Below the pieces are notes generated by a model, which was not told the origin of the DNA, ran no database searches, and was given only the letters and a program-made list of their open reading frames with translations. The position numbers were made by a program, and so were the translations under genes. Shown here in pieces: positions 1 through 6,672 of a stretch of 6,672 nucleotides of DNA. The stretch lies in the NCBI GenBank assembly GCA_020442095.1, contig JAGRKY010000524.1, forward strand, positions 1 to 6,672. The letters are read 5' to 3'. Every line of letters starts with the position of its first letter. The stretch's first letter is position 1. The stretch comes from Bauldia sp. GTDB lineage: Bacteria > Pseudomonadota > Alphaproteobacteria > Rhizobiales > Kaistiaceae.

Positions 1-306
1 CAGTTCCGCATCCTGTTCCTCGACAAGCGCAACGTGCTGATCGCCGACGAGGTCCAGCAGAGCGGCACCGTCGACCACACCCCGGTCTATCCGCGCGAAG
101 TGGTGAAGCGGGCGCTGGAGCTGTCGTCGACGGCGATCATCCTCGTCCACAATCATCCATCCGGCGATCCGACGCCCTCGCGGGCCGACATCAACATGAC
201 CAAGTCGATCGTCGACGTCGCCAAGCCGCTTGGCATCGCCGTCCACGACCACATCATCGTCGGAAAGAAGGGCCACGCCAGCTTCCGCGCGCTGAAGCTC
301 TTCTGA
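1..306 (+). CDS. radC: RadC/JAB-domain protein, C-terminal part (5' end outside window)
   Basis: The frame is open from base 1 and ends at TGA 304-306, giving 101 residues. It contains the RadC-family JAMM/MPN metal-binding signature [11 protein letters not shown], with His50, His52 and Asp63 (numbered from the window edge) in the HxHx(10)D spacing. It is preceded by the family's [18 protein letters not shown] stretch and followed by the usual DHIIVG and SFRALKLF ending. The in-frame ATG at 34 lies inside the conserved domain, so it is not the true start. RadC proteins were once linked to DNA repair. Their actual role is unsettled, although the metal site is that of a JAB-type hydrolase. The missing upstream part would carry the N-terminal helix-hairpin-helix-like region. 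The family assignment is firm; the biological role is not. Confidence 0.95.
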   Translation, partial: QFRILFLDKRNVLIADEVQQSGTVDHTPVYPREVVKRALELSSTAIILVHNHPSGDPTPSRADINMTKSIVDVAKPLGIAVHDHIIVGKKGHASFRALKLF

Positions 307-333
307 GCGCGCCTCCATCCCGCGACGGCGCGC
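307..333 (+). terminator. GC-rich hairpin just after radC, possible terminator
   Basis: GCGCGCC (307-313) and GGCGCGC (327-333) form a perfect 7-bp stem around a 13-base loop, beginning at the base after the radC stop codon. No T-run follows, so it is not a canonical intrinsic terminator. It could still slow RNA polymerase or protect the 3' end of the transcript. Confidence 0.35.
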
Positions 334-352
334 ACCGGCGGGCCGGATTGTC

Positions 353-358
353 TATAGT
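353..358 (+). promoter_or_regulatory. possible -10 element for the GH15 gene
   Basis: TATAGT at 353-358 matches five of six bases of the sigma-70 -10 consensus. It stands out in a very GC-rich 168-base gap between radC and the GH15 gene. No convincing -35 hexamer lies 16-18 bases upstream. A start near 365 would give a leader of about 110 bases. This is a weak call based on one hexamer. Confidence 0.25.
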
Positions 359-463
359 CACCGCGGCCGATTCACCCGACCGCCGGTCCGGCCACCGGGG
401 CACCCGACTGAAGGGAGAGCCGGCAGCGAATGTTCTCGTCGATGGCGGTATGACGGACGATCC

Positions 464-469
464 GGAGGT
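464..469 (+). promoter_or_regulatory. Shine-Dalgarno site of the GH15 gene
   Basis: GGAGGT sits five bases before the ATG at 475. It is a strong ribosome binding site and fixes this start over upstream out-of-frame ATGs such as 450. Confidence 0.75.
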
Positions 470-474
470 CACGC

Positions 475-2340
475 ATGGCGGCTGAAACAAGGAAGCCGGC
501 TCAGGCATTGTCGAAGCCGCTCGAAGACTACGGACTGATCGGCAACATGATGTCGGCCGCGCTGGTCGGCATGGATGGATCGATCGACTGGCTTTGCCTG
601 CCGCGTTTCGATTCCCCGGCCTGCTTCGCGGCCCTGCTCGGCGCCCCCGAACATGGTCGCTGGCTGATCGCTCCCAGGGGCAAGGTGGTCAAGTCGAGCC
701 AGCGGTACGTCCCGGGGACCGCGGTCCTCGAAACCCGGATGGAAACCGAAACCGGCGCCATCACCATCACCGACTTCATGCCGCTTTCCGACAACGAGGA
801 GAAGGTCGACCTCGTCCGCATCGTCCAGGGCGACCGTGGCGAGGTCACGGTGTCGATGGAGCTGGTGCTGCGCTTCAACTACGGCGAGGTGCTGCCGTGG
901 GTGGCGCGGCGGGATTATGGTCTCAGCGCCGTCGCTGGACCCGACGCGATCGAACTCCATACGCCGGCGCGGCTCGAGGGCCGCGACCTGAAGACCTTCG
1001 CGGACTTCACCCTGCGCGAGGGCGAATCCATGCCCTTCACGCTCTCCTACCACCCTTCCCACAAGCAGCCTCACTTCGTCCCCGACCGCCATCAGAGCCT
1101 CGAGGAGACGGTCGAATGGTGGAGCGAATGGGTCGGGCGATGCTCCTTCTCGACCCGGCGGCCCCGGTGGCACGAGGCGGTGACCCGCTCGCTGATCACG
1201 CTCAAGCTGCTGACTTTCCAGCCGACAGGCGGCATCGTTGCGGCGCCGACGACGTCGCTGCCCGAGGCAATCGGCGGGACGCGCAACTGGGACTACCGAT
1301 TCTGCTGGCTGCGCGATTCCGCCCTCACCCTCTACGCGCTGGTCAATTCCGGCTACCGCACCGAAGCCGACGCCTGGCGGCAATGGGTGCGCCGCGCCAC
1401 CGCCGGCCATCCGAAGCAGCTCCAGATCATGTATGGCATCTCGGGCGAGCGATGGCTGCCCGAGATGGAGGTGCCGTGGCTCCCCGGCTATGAGAACAGC
1501 GCTCCGGTGCGGGTCGGCAACGCGGCCGCCGACCAGATCCAGCTCGACATCTACGGCGAGATCGCCGAGACGCTCTATATCGCGCGGCAGGCCGGCCTCG
1601 GGCCGATGGACAAGCACTACGAGTTCCAGTCGCTGGTGCTCGAATATGTCGAGTCGATCTGGCAGACGACCGATCACGGCATCTGGGAGATGCGCGGCCC
1701 GCCGCGTGCGTTCACCCATTCGCGGATGATGTGCTGGGTCGCCTTCGACCGTGCGACGAGGATCGCCGAAAAATACGGCATCCGCGTGCCCATCGATCAC
1801 TGGAAGAAGGTGCGCGACCAGATCCATGCCGATGTCTGCGCCCACGGCTACGACGAGAAGCGCAACACCTTCACCCAGTATTACGGCGGCACGACCCTCG
1901 ATGCGAGCCTCCTGGCGATGCCGTTGGTCGGCTTCCTGCCGCTCGACGATCCCCGCCTTCTCGGAACCATCAAGGCGATCGAGGAGGATCTGCTCGTTGA
2001 CGGCTTCGTCATGCGCTACGCGACCGACGATGTCGATGACGGGGTCGGCGGCAACGAGGGCGCTTTCCTCGCCTGCAGCTTCTGGCTCGCCGACGCCTAT
2101 GTGCTGACCGGCCGGCATGACGAGGCCGTCGAGCTCTTCGAGCGGCTGTTGTCGCTGCGCAACCACCTCGGCCTCCTCGCCGAGGAATACGACCCGATCC
2201 GCAAGCGGATGGTCGGCAACTTCCCGCAGGCGCTGTCCCATCTCGGGCTGATCAATACCGCGCACAGCCTGGCAAGCCGCCACGGCTCGGCGCAGCAGCG
2301 CAGCGGCCAGGATCCGACACCGCCGGGAACGAAGGACTGA
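475..2340 (+). CDS. glycoside hydrolase family 15 protein (glucoamylase/trehalase type)
   Basis: This 621-residue protein has the two-part layout of bacterial and archaeal GH15 enzymes. An N-terminal beta-rich domain (about residues 15-225) opens with LEDYGLIGNMMSAALVG and GSIDWLCLPRFDSPACFAALLG. An (alpha/alpha)6 barrel follows (about 230-600), with the family signature GGTRNWDYRFCWLRDSALTL at 267-286. Glu405 in GIWEMRG is the likely catalytic acid, and Glu570 or Glu571 in LLAEEYDP the likely base. These are assigned by motif position, not by alignment. Members hydrolyse terminal alpha-glucosidic bonds in maltooligosaccharides or alpha,alpha-trehalose, and sequence alone does not settle which. 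There is no signal peptide, so it is probably cytoplasmic. The ATG at 475 is supported by GGAGGT (464-469) five bases upstream. The last 20 or so residues are a polar, Pro/Gly-rich tail outside the domain. No trehalose or glycogen synthesis gene is adjacent in this window. Confidence 0.93.
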   Translation: MAAETRKPAQALSKPLEDYGLIGNMMSAALVGMDGSIDWLCLPRFDSPACFAALLGAPEHGRWLIAPRGKVVKSSQRYVPGTAVLETRMETETGAITITDFMPLSDNEEKVDLVRIVQGDRGEVTVSMELVLRFNYGEVLPWVARRDYGLSAVAGPDAIELHTPARLEGRDLKTFADFTLREGESMPFTLSYHPSHKQPHFVPDRHQSLEETVEWWSEWVGRCSFSTRRPRWHEAVTRSLITLKLLTFQPTGGIVAAPTTSLPEAIGGTRNWDYRFCWLRDSALTLYALVNSGYRTEADAWRQWVRRATAGHPKQLQIMYGISGERWLPEMEVPWLPGYENSAPVRVGNAAADQIQLDIYGEIAETLYIARQAGLGPMDKHYEFQSLVLEYVESIWQTTDHGIWEMRGPPRAFTHSRMMCWVAFDRATRIAEKYGIRVPIDHWKKVRDQIHADVCAHGYDEKRNTFTQYYGGTTLDASLLAMPLVGFLPLDDPRLLGTIKAIEEDLLVDGFVMRYATDDVDDGVGGNEGAFLACSFWLADAYVLTGRHDEAVELFERLLSLRNHLGLLAEEYDPIRKRMVGNFPQALSHLGLINTAHSLASRHGSAQQRSGQDPTPPGTKD

Positions 2341-2708
2341 TCTGGACTTCCCCGACACTCAAGGCTCACCTGAGGTCGCGAGGATACCCGCCCGCGGTCA
2401 ACTGGATCATCGATCGGGCTTGGGCGGAAGGCGTCCTCCGGCCGGCGGCCTGTCGTGCCCGGGCTTTCCGTCCGAATCCTCCTGATAACGGCTTTCGCGA
2501 CGCAGCACGCATTACCCCCAAATGGGGGTCGGTGCATTCCAGATTCCAGGCCATGATCGACCCTGGACTCATCTTCGCGGGACCGCACAATGACGACTTT
2601 TGGGTCGATGCGTTCATCCGAACGCCAGAGCATGCCTCTCCCTGGGGCCATGCCCGCGATCACTCAAAGATCCGCTAATCGCTTCCTAGTCAAGATCGAG
2701 AAACAGCA
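2341..2708. other. 368-base gap between the GH15 and RTX genes
   Basis: No recognised gene lies here. The gap holds a C-run/G-run dyad (2514-2529), a tandem ATTCCAG ATTCCAG at 2536-2549, and a small imperfect hairpin just after the GH15 stop (about 2358-2374, no T-run). One plus-strand frame, with codons starting at multiples of three, has no stop from 2121 to the TAA at 2676-2678, so it spans most of the gap. Its translation has no family I recognise, and its only in-frame ATG (2553) leaves about 41 residues. It could be a decayed or unannotated gene, or a chance open frame. Base composition shifts from GC-rich to clearly more AT-rich towards 2690. Confidence 0.5.
2514..2529. promoter_or_regulatory. 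perfect dyad ACCCCCA-AA-TGGGGGT, possible operator
   Basis: Two exact 7-base inverted arms (ACCCCCA and TGGGGGT) flank a 2-base centre, 180-195 bases before the RTX start codon. Compact C-run/G-run dyads of this kind are typical sites for dimeric helix-turn-helix activators such as LuxR/FixJ-type regulators. Which protein binds here is unknown. A weak -10-like hexamer CATGAT (2552-2557) would put a transcript start near 2564. The dyad centre would then lie about 42 bases upstream, the usual place for an activator overlapping the -35 region. The dyad itself is seen; the operator role and the promoter are inferred. Confidence 0.45.
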
Positions 2709-4097
2709 ATGACTTCAACATTGCCGCCCAATACATTCGAAGGAGCGTTGTCGGTTGGCACCTTTGGCGTCATAGATCCAACAACACATCGTTTTCTAAC
2801 CGTCCATTTGGAAGGCACTATCACAAAAACTTCTCCGTTTGATACGGTATACTATAAATTCAACATCAAGTCGTCAGATTATTCGATCGCCGCGCCATAT
2901 TATGAGAATCCCGGCGGCTCAAGCTATCTCGTTCTATATGATACGAACCGGAAGGAGCTCGCTGACAATCGCGCCAATGATGAGACGTATACCAGACTCG
3001 ATCATGTCAGCTATGATACCTCATCGGAAGGTCAACTTCATTATATAAAAGTCCATCCATCGGATTCGAGTTGGACGACAGCAACTTATTCTTTTGGTAT
3101 TGTCGTATTTCCCTTAATTCCCACCGATCATGGGGGAAATTCACCCGGATCTGGCCTGGATATCGGAACGCTATCCAAAAGCGACACGCAAATTTTTGGC
3201 AAAGACTCTTTCTATACCGCGTTCGGGAGAACTGACGCTGGCGGCTTGGCCCCGGGTGATCCTCTTCCCGTGAGCGATAAATTTGTGGCGGATGATCGCG
3301 ACTACTTTGATTTCTCGGTTGCCGACGCGGGGACCGTAACCTTTCAGGTTGGAGGCAAATATGGTGGGTTCATTTTGCATGGTCCGGCCCAGAGCGCTAC
3401 GGGAACGCCCCTCAAGCAGATCATCCACAACGGGGACACGATCCATCTGAATAAGGGCGATTATTATCTGGAAGCGGTTGATTCGGCAACAACGCTCTCG
3501 GGAACGAACGTATCAATTCGCCATGACGACTGGGAAGTCTACGAAAATTACAATTTTTCTTTCTCTCTTTCACCTGACAACCCTTTCGGATCAGGGAATG
3601 ACGTCGTTACACTTAAAATTCCGGGAAAGGTCTGGTACGCCGGCTCCGGCAACGACAAGATATTCGGCACCTCCGGTCCCGACACCATCTACGGTCAAAG
3701 CGGGCGAGACAAGATATTCGGGGGAGACAGCAACGACATCCTTGGGGGAGGCTCAGGCAAGGACAAGCTTTCCGGCGGGCCGGGTCTATCGAATGTCTTT
3801 GTTTTCGATAGCGCGCTGAAAGCATCGAATGTCGATCGCGTGACTGATTTTAGGCCGGGCCTCGACGAGATTTGGCTGGACAAGTCGGCTTTCAAAAAGC
3901 TGGGCCTGGGCGTTTTACCAAAGAAGGCATTCTTCTCGGGAGCGAGCATCGATAAGGCAAAGAAGGACGATTTGATCGCTTACAGCAAGAAATCCGGTGA
4001 GCTTGCCTACGTCGCGGGTCACGCGGAAAAGGTTTTCGCCATACTGAAGCACAGTCCGAACCACGTTAGTCATGATGATTTCTTGGTCATAGCGTAG
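2709..4097 (+). CDS. RTX-type calcium-binding protein, likely type I secreted
   Basis: This 462-residue protein has no N-terminal signal peptide. Residues 40-135 and about 195-290 are two beta-rich stretches rich in Tyr, Asp and Ser (for example FDTVYYKFNIKSSDYSI and DRDYFDFSVADAGTVTFQVG). They resemble the prepeptidase C-terminal (PPC-like) domains often joined to RTX repeats; this match is by eye. Residues 312-356 are five tandem glycine/aspartate nonapeptides with Asp at 316, 325, 334, 343 and 352, and a degenerate copy lies at 294-302. These form a calcium-binding beta roll after export. The C-terminal region (FVFDSAL, then TDFRPGLDEIWLD) ends in DDFLVIA, the Asp-plus-hydrophobic tail typical of type I secretion substrates. 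No protease, lipase or other catalytic motif is visible, so it may be a structural or surface protein. The ribosome site is weak (GAG at 2698-2700). No ABC exporter, membrane fusion or TolC gene is nearby. The gene is more AT-rich than its neighbours, suggesting acquisition by transfer. Confidence 0.88.
   Translation: MTSTLPPNTFEGALSVGTFGVIDPTTHRFLTVHLEGTITKTSPFDTVYYKFNIKSSDYSIAAPYYENPGGSSYLVLYDTNRKELADNRANDETYTRLDHVSYDTSSEGQLHYIKVHPSDSSWTTATYSFGIVVFPLIPTDHGGNSPGSGLDIGTLSKSDTQIFGKDSFYTAFGRTDAGGLAPGDPLPVSDKFVADDRDYFDFSVADAGTVTFQVGGKYGGFILHGPAQSATGTPLKQIIHNGDTIHLNKGDYYLEAVDSATTLSGTNVSIRHDDWEVYENYNFSFSLSPDNPFGSGNDVVTLKIPGKVWYAGSGNDKIFGTSGPDTIYGQSGRDKIFGGDSNDILGGGSGKDKLSGGPGLSNVFVFDSALKASNVDRVTDFRPGLDEIWLDKSAFKKLGLGVLPKKAFFSGASIDKAKKDDLIAYSKKSGELAYVAGHAEKVFAILKHSPNHVSHDDFLVIA
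3642..3776 (+). repeat. five tandem RTX nonapeptide repeats
   Basis: These encode residues 312-356 of the RTX protein in exact nine-residue register, starting GSGNDKIFG, TSGPDTIYG and QSGRDKIFG. The second and fourth copies deviate at the first glycines but keep the Asp and the hydrophobic position. Each pair of turns would hold calcium in the parallel beta roll. Confidence 0.88.
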
Positions 4098-4127
4098 GGG
4101 CCCGACGCCTCGAGCGAGATCCTGCGC

Positions 4128-6170
4128 TTAGCCAGGCCCGTCTTCAATGGTCCCGGCCGCTTCGTCTCCCTGCTCCAGCCAGCGCAGATCGTCGGCGGTC
4201 AGGGTGATGTCGAGCGCCTCGAGCGAGTCTTCCAGCTCGGCGAGGCTCAGCGGCCCGATCAGCGGGACCACCGGGAAGGCCTGGTGGAGACAATAGGCGA
4301 GCGCCACATGCAGCGGGCTCTTGCCCAGTCGCTCGCCGAGTTCGATGGCGCGTGCGCGCCGGGCGAAGTTCATGTCGCTGTACCAGCCGTTGACGAGCTC
4401 CGGGTCGTCCAGCTTGTCCGGCCCGGCGCGGTCGGTAAAGAAGCCGCGCGCCTGGCTCGACCAGGCGAAATCCGGAATCTGTCGTTCGGCCAGCCACGAC
4501 TTCCAGGCATCGTCCGACGCCGCCAGCGTCCCGTTCCAGACCGGATTGACCATCTCGGCGAGTGAGAAGTTGTTGGACAGCGCCCCCGGCGGCCGCTTGT
4601 GGTTGCGTTCCGCATAGGCGATCGCGGCATCCATCCGTTCGCGCGTCCAGTTCGAGCCGCCATAGGACCTGATACGCCCCGCCTCCACCTCGTGATCGAG
4701 CGCGTCGACGAATTCTCCGACCGGGATTTCCGGATTGTCCCGATGCATGAAATAGATGTCGACATGGTCGGTTTGCAGCCGGTCGAGGGATTCGGTCAGT
4801 TGCCGGGCGATGACGTCGGGATAGGTCAGCGGCGCGTTGGCGCCCTTGCCGACCAGGACGATCTCCTCCCGGATGCCGCGCGCCGCCATCCAGGCGCCGA
4901 GGAGCTCGTCGCAGAGCCCGTTGCCATAGAGCCAGGCGCTGTCGAGCACGTTGCCGCCGCGCTCGAAATAGGCGTCGCAGACTTCCGCCGCTTGCGGGAA
5001 GGAGGTGAAATTGGCGCCGCCCAGGGCGACCACCGAAACCTCGCGCGGCAAGCCGGGCAGCATCCGTCGCGGCATGGGATTCGCCGGACTTGCAAGACCA
5101 CGCCGCGCCGAGCCGAGCCGGGACCGTTTATCCCGCTCGAAGCCGTAGACGAGCCCGATATCGGCGCGCCACTGGTCGAGCGCCTTCATGTTGCCGATCG
5201 TGTCGTCCCATGTCGGTCCGGGTGGCGAGAACTCGCACCGTCCCTCGCGGATCGCGGCCGTCGCGGCCTCGATCTCGAACGAATAAAGGTGACGCGGCTC
5301 ATCGATCGCCTCGGTCTCCGTCGTCCCGTCGGGGCGATGGATGACGATGTCGGCCGGACCGGATTCGGTGCATCGCCAGGGCGAGGCGACCGACATCCAT
5401 CCGCGGGTGCCGAAGATGCGCAGCGCATTGTCCTGTGTGAGGGAAAGGCTGGCGGACACCTCGGCAAGGATGTCACCCGGAAACCGCAGCACGGCCGCCG
5501 ACCATTCGTCGACCCCCGTGTCGCCAAGGTGGCCGGCGCCGTGAACCGCGACCGGCTCGAGGAATGCCAGGCCGCTGGCCGCGCCGGCTATCAGCCGCGC
5601 CGCCGAGACCGGATAGCAACCGGTGTCGAGGATGGCTCCGCCCGCCGCATCATTGGCGAACAGCCTGTCGTCCGGTCCCGAATTCGGCGCGTTGATCCCG
5701 GCACTCGCCTTGATCAGCCGGACCTCGCCGAGCGCCCCGGACCGGACCAGGTCGACGATCCTGGCTGTCAGCGGATGCAGCCGGTACATGAAGGCTTCGC
5801 CGAGAAAGGTACCGGCCTGGCGGGCGGCATTGGTCATCGCCGCGGCTTCGGCGGCGGAAACGGCGAGCGGCTTTTCGCAAAGGACGTGCTTGCCCGCCTC
5901 CGCCGCCCGTACCGCCCATTCCGCATGATAGGTGTGCGGCGTCGCGATATAGATCGCCTCGACCTCCGGGTCGGCCAGGATCGCGGCATAGCCGTCGATA
6001 ATCCGCGCGCCGGGGAACGCCTCCGCAAGCCCCGGCTTGTTCGGATCGCGGGTCGCGATCGCTGCGAGGCGCCCTGCTCCGGATTCCGACAGGGCGCTGG
6101 CAAATTGCCGGGCAATTGCACCCGGTCCGATAATGCCCCAGGCTACGGCTGCGTCTTCAGTCATCGGCAT
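4128..6170 (-). CDS. fusion protein: Gfo/Idh/MocA dehydrogenase + aldo/keto reductase
   Basis: A single uninterrupted frame encodes two complete oxidoreductases; residues are numbered from the GTG at 6224. Residues 28-150 are a Rossmann NAD(P)-binding fold with GIIGPGAIA (30-38) and CEKPLA (116-121). About 140-355 is the Gfo/Idh/MocA C-terminal domain with FMYRLHP and GGAILDTGCYPV (195-206). This is the dihydrodiol/xylose dehydrogenase-like branch. After an Arg/Pro-rich linker (about 362-394), residues 395-685 are an aldo/keto reductase. Its tetrad is Asp428, Tyr433, Lys460 and His494, with YGGSNW and AWSSQARGFF for cofactor binding. Both act on sugars or related carbonyl/hydroxyl compounds with NAD(P)(H); the substrate is unknown. 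The frame reaches GTG 6224, but ATG 6170 (residue 19) or 6164 (residue 21) suits the Rossmann start better. None has a clear Shine-Dalgarno. The stop TAA (4128-4130) is 30 bases from the convergent RTX stop. Confidence 0.9.
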   Translation of the reverse strand: MPMTEDAAVAWGIIGPGAIARQFASALSESGAGRLAAIATRDPNKPGLAEAFPGARIIDGYAAILADPEVEAIYIATPHTYHAEWAVRAAEAGKHVLCEKPLAVSAAEAAAMTNAARQAGTFLGEAFMYRLHPLTARIVDLVRSGALGEVRLIKASAGINAPNSGPDDRLFANDAAGGAILDTGCYPVSAARLIAGAASGLAFLEPVAVHGAGHLGDTGVDEWSAAVLRFPGDILAEVSASLSLTQDNALRIFGTRGWMSVASPWRCTESGPADIVIHRPDGTTETEAIDEPRHLYSFEIEAATAAIREGRCEFSPPGPTWDDTIGNMKALDQWRADIGLVYGFERDKRSRLGSARRGLASPANPMPRRMLPGLPREVSVVALGGANFTSFPQAAEVCDAYFERGGNVLDSAWLYGNGLCDELLGAWMAARGIREEIVLVGKGANAPLTYPDVIARQLTESLDRLQTDHVDIYFMHRDNPEIPVGEFVDALDHEVEAGRIRSYGGSNWTRERMDAAIAYAERNHKRPPGALSNNFSLAEMVNPVWNGTLAASDDAWKSWLAERQIPDFAWSSQARGFFTDRAGPDKLDDPELVNGWYSDMNFARRARAIELGERLGKSPLHVALAYCLHQAFPVVPLIGPLSLAELEDSLEALDITLTADDLRWLEQGDEAAGTIEDGPG

Positions 6171-6213
6171 ATCGTCATGAAAGGCTTGGCAAACCCGAAT
6201 TGCTGATGGAGGA

Positions 6214-6242
6214 ATCCTAGTCACTTAGCGAGCGGGGCACAA
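6214..6242 (-). promoter_or_regulatory. possible promoter of the fusion oxidoreductase gene
   Basis: On the minus strand, TTGTGC (6242-6237) and TAGGAT (6219-6214) are 17 bases apart, the ideal sigma-70 spacing. They match three and four of six consensus bases. Transcription would begin near 6207, downstream of the GTG at 6224, which favours the ATG at 6170 as the real start. The hexamers are weak, so this is tentative. Confidence 0.3.
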
Positions 6243-6283
6243 ACAGCGGCGGCCTTCCTTTTTGGCTTCGTTTTTGCATCCAT

Positions 6284-6314
6284 TTGCAGTAGGGACCGCA
6301 ATTCGGGTTAGGAT
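6284..6314 (+). promoter_or_regulatory. possible promoter of the ATP-grasp gene
   Basis: TTGCAG (6284-6289) and TAGGAT (6309-6314) lie 19 bases apart in the AT-richer part of the divergent gap, 45 bases before the ATG at 6359. The -10 hexamer matches four of six bases, the -35 three of six, and the spacing is long. This is a guess from position and composition. Confidence 0.22.
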
Positions 6315-6358
6315 ACCCTGCCTGACGGCGTTTGCCGCCAACAACTGAAAAGGGGACC

Positions 6359-6672
6359 ATGCCGGCGCCTTTCGACGAAATGAATCACGCCGGCGGCGAA
6401 TGCCGTCCGGGCTATGACCTGATCAAGCGCTGGCTCGAATCCGAGACGCCGGAGTCCCTCGCCCACAGGCGGCTGGAAGCCGAGTTGCTCTTCCGCCGGA
6501 TCGGCATCACCTTCGCCGTCTATGGCAACGAGGAGGCCGAAGAGCGGATCATCCCCTTCGACATCATCCCGCGGGTCCTGACCCAGTCGGAGTGGCGGAA
6601 GCTGTCGACCGGACTCGAGCAACGGGTACGGGCGCTCAACATGTTCCTCGCCGACATCTACGGGCCCGGCGA
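6359..6672 (+). CDS. circularly permuted type 2 ATP-grasp protein, N-terminal part (runs off window)
   Basis: The frame starts at ATG 6359 and stays open to the window end (104 codons). It begins MPAPFDEMNHAGGECRPGYD, the usual opening of this family (FDEM, then a Gly-rich segment and RPxY). It continues with RLEAELLFRRIGITFAVYG, then RIIPFDIIPRVLTQSEW and RVRALNMFLADIYG, all highly typical of the N-terminal region formerly called DUF404. Family members are usually near 470 residues, so about a fifth is seen. They are predicted ATP-dependent carboxylate-amine ligases. They are commonly encoded just before an alpha-E protein and a transglutaminase-like protein, sometimes with a proteasome-like peptidase, as a predicted peptide-modification cluster. 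The product is unknown. The start is supported by AAAAGGGGA immediately upstream, although the G-run is only two bases from ATG. ATG 6380 is a weaker alternative. The gene is divergent from the fusion gene. Confidence 0.88.
   Translation, partial: MPAPFDEMNHAGGECRPGYDLIKRWLESETPESLAHRRLEAELLFRRIGITFAVYGNEEAEERIIPFDIIPRVLTQSEWRKLSTGLEQRVRALNMFLADIYGPG

Noticed and set aside
450..485. 11-codon upstream frame overlapping the GH15 start, as a possible leader peptide
   Set aside because: It has no ribosome site, no runs of a regulatory codon and no attenuator-like hairpins nearby. Short frames like this are expected by chance.
469..2358. 629-codon minus-strand open frame opposite the GH15 gene
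   Set aside because: It mirrors the GH15 gene almost exactly. GC-rich third positions remove stops from the opposite strand, the translation shows no family motif, and the plus-strand gene has clear GH15 signatures and a ribosome site.
2097..2663. 188-codon minus-strand frame covering the GH15 end and the gap
   Set aside because: It overlaps the 3' end of GH15 by about 240 bases. The translation is Arg/Ser/Pro-rich and unlike any family I know, and no ribosome site was evident.
4092..4108. 17-base imperfect palindrome at the RTX stop, as a bidirectional terminator
   Set aside because: The symmetric arms leave almost no loop and contain a mismatch, and there is no T-run on either strand, so it would not form a convincing terminator hairpin.
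4599..6206. 535-codon plus-strand open frame opposite the fusion oxidoreductase
   Set aside because: It is antisense to a protein with intact catalytic motifs in both halves. Its own translation is Arg/Gly-rich, with no recognisable domain.
6308..6622. 104-codon minus-strand frame opposite the ATP-grasp gene
   Set aside because: It is a shadow of the plus-strand ATP-grasp frame, which carries strong family motifs.

Overview
The window is a piece of a GC-rich bacterial chromosome. Codon use, with third positions mostly G or C, and the gene content suggest an alphaproteobacterium, possibly a sphingomonad. That placement is an inference from sequence style, not from a marker gene. The window holds five protein-coding genes, two of them cut by its edges. 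I see no rRNA, tRNA, CRISPR array or insertion sequence.

Layout: (1) At 1-306 (+) is the C-terminal end of a RadC/JAB-domain protein, followed directly by a GC-rich hairpin. (2) At 475-2340 (+) is a complete glycoside hydrolase family 15 protein of the glucoamylase/trehalase type. (3) At 2341-2708 is a 368-base gap with a near-perfect C-run/G-run dyad (2514-2529). One plus-strand frame also stays open across the whole gap, from inside the GH15 gene to 2678. (4) At 2709-4097 (+) is an RTX-type calcium-binding protein, probably exported by type I secretion and visibly richer in A+T than its neighbours. (5) At 4128 to about 6170 (-), convergent with the RTX gene, is a fusion of a Gfo/Idh/MocA dehydrogenase and an aldo/keto reductase. 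(6) At 6359-6672 (+), divergent from the fusion gene, is the start of a circularly permuted type 2 ATP-grasp protein.

The genes do not form one obvious pathway. GH15 and the fusion oxidoreductase both suggest carbohydrate handling, but they lie on opposite strands and are separated by the RTX gene, so a shared role is only a possibility. The most distinctive features are the AT-rich RTX gene with the dyad upstream, and the two-enzyme fusion. I found no clear evidence of a wholly new multi-gene system.
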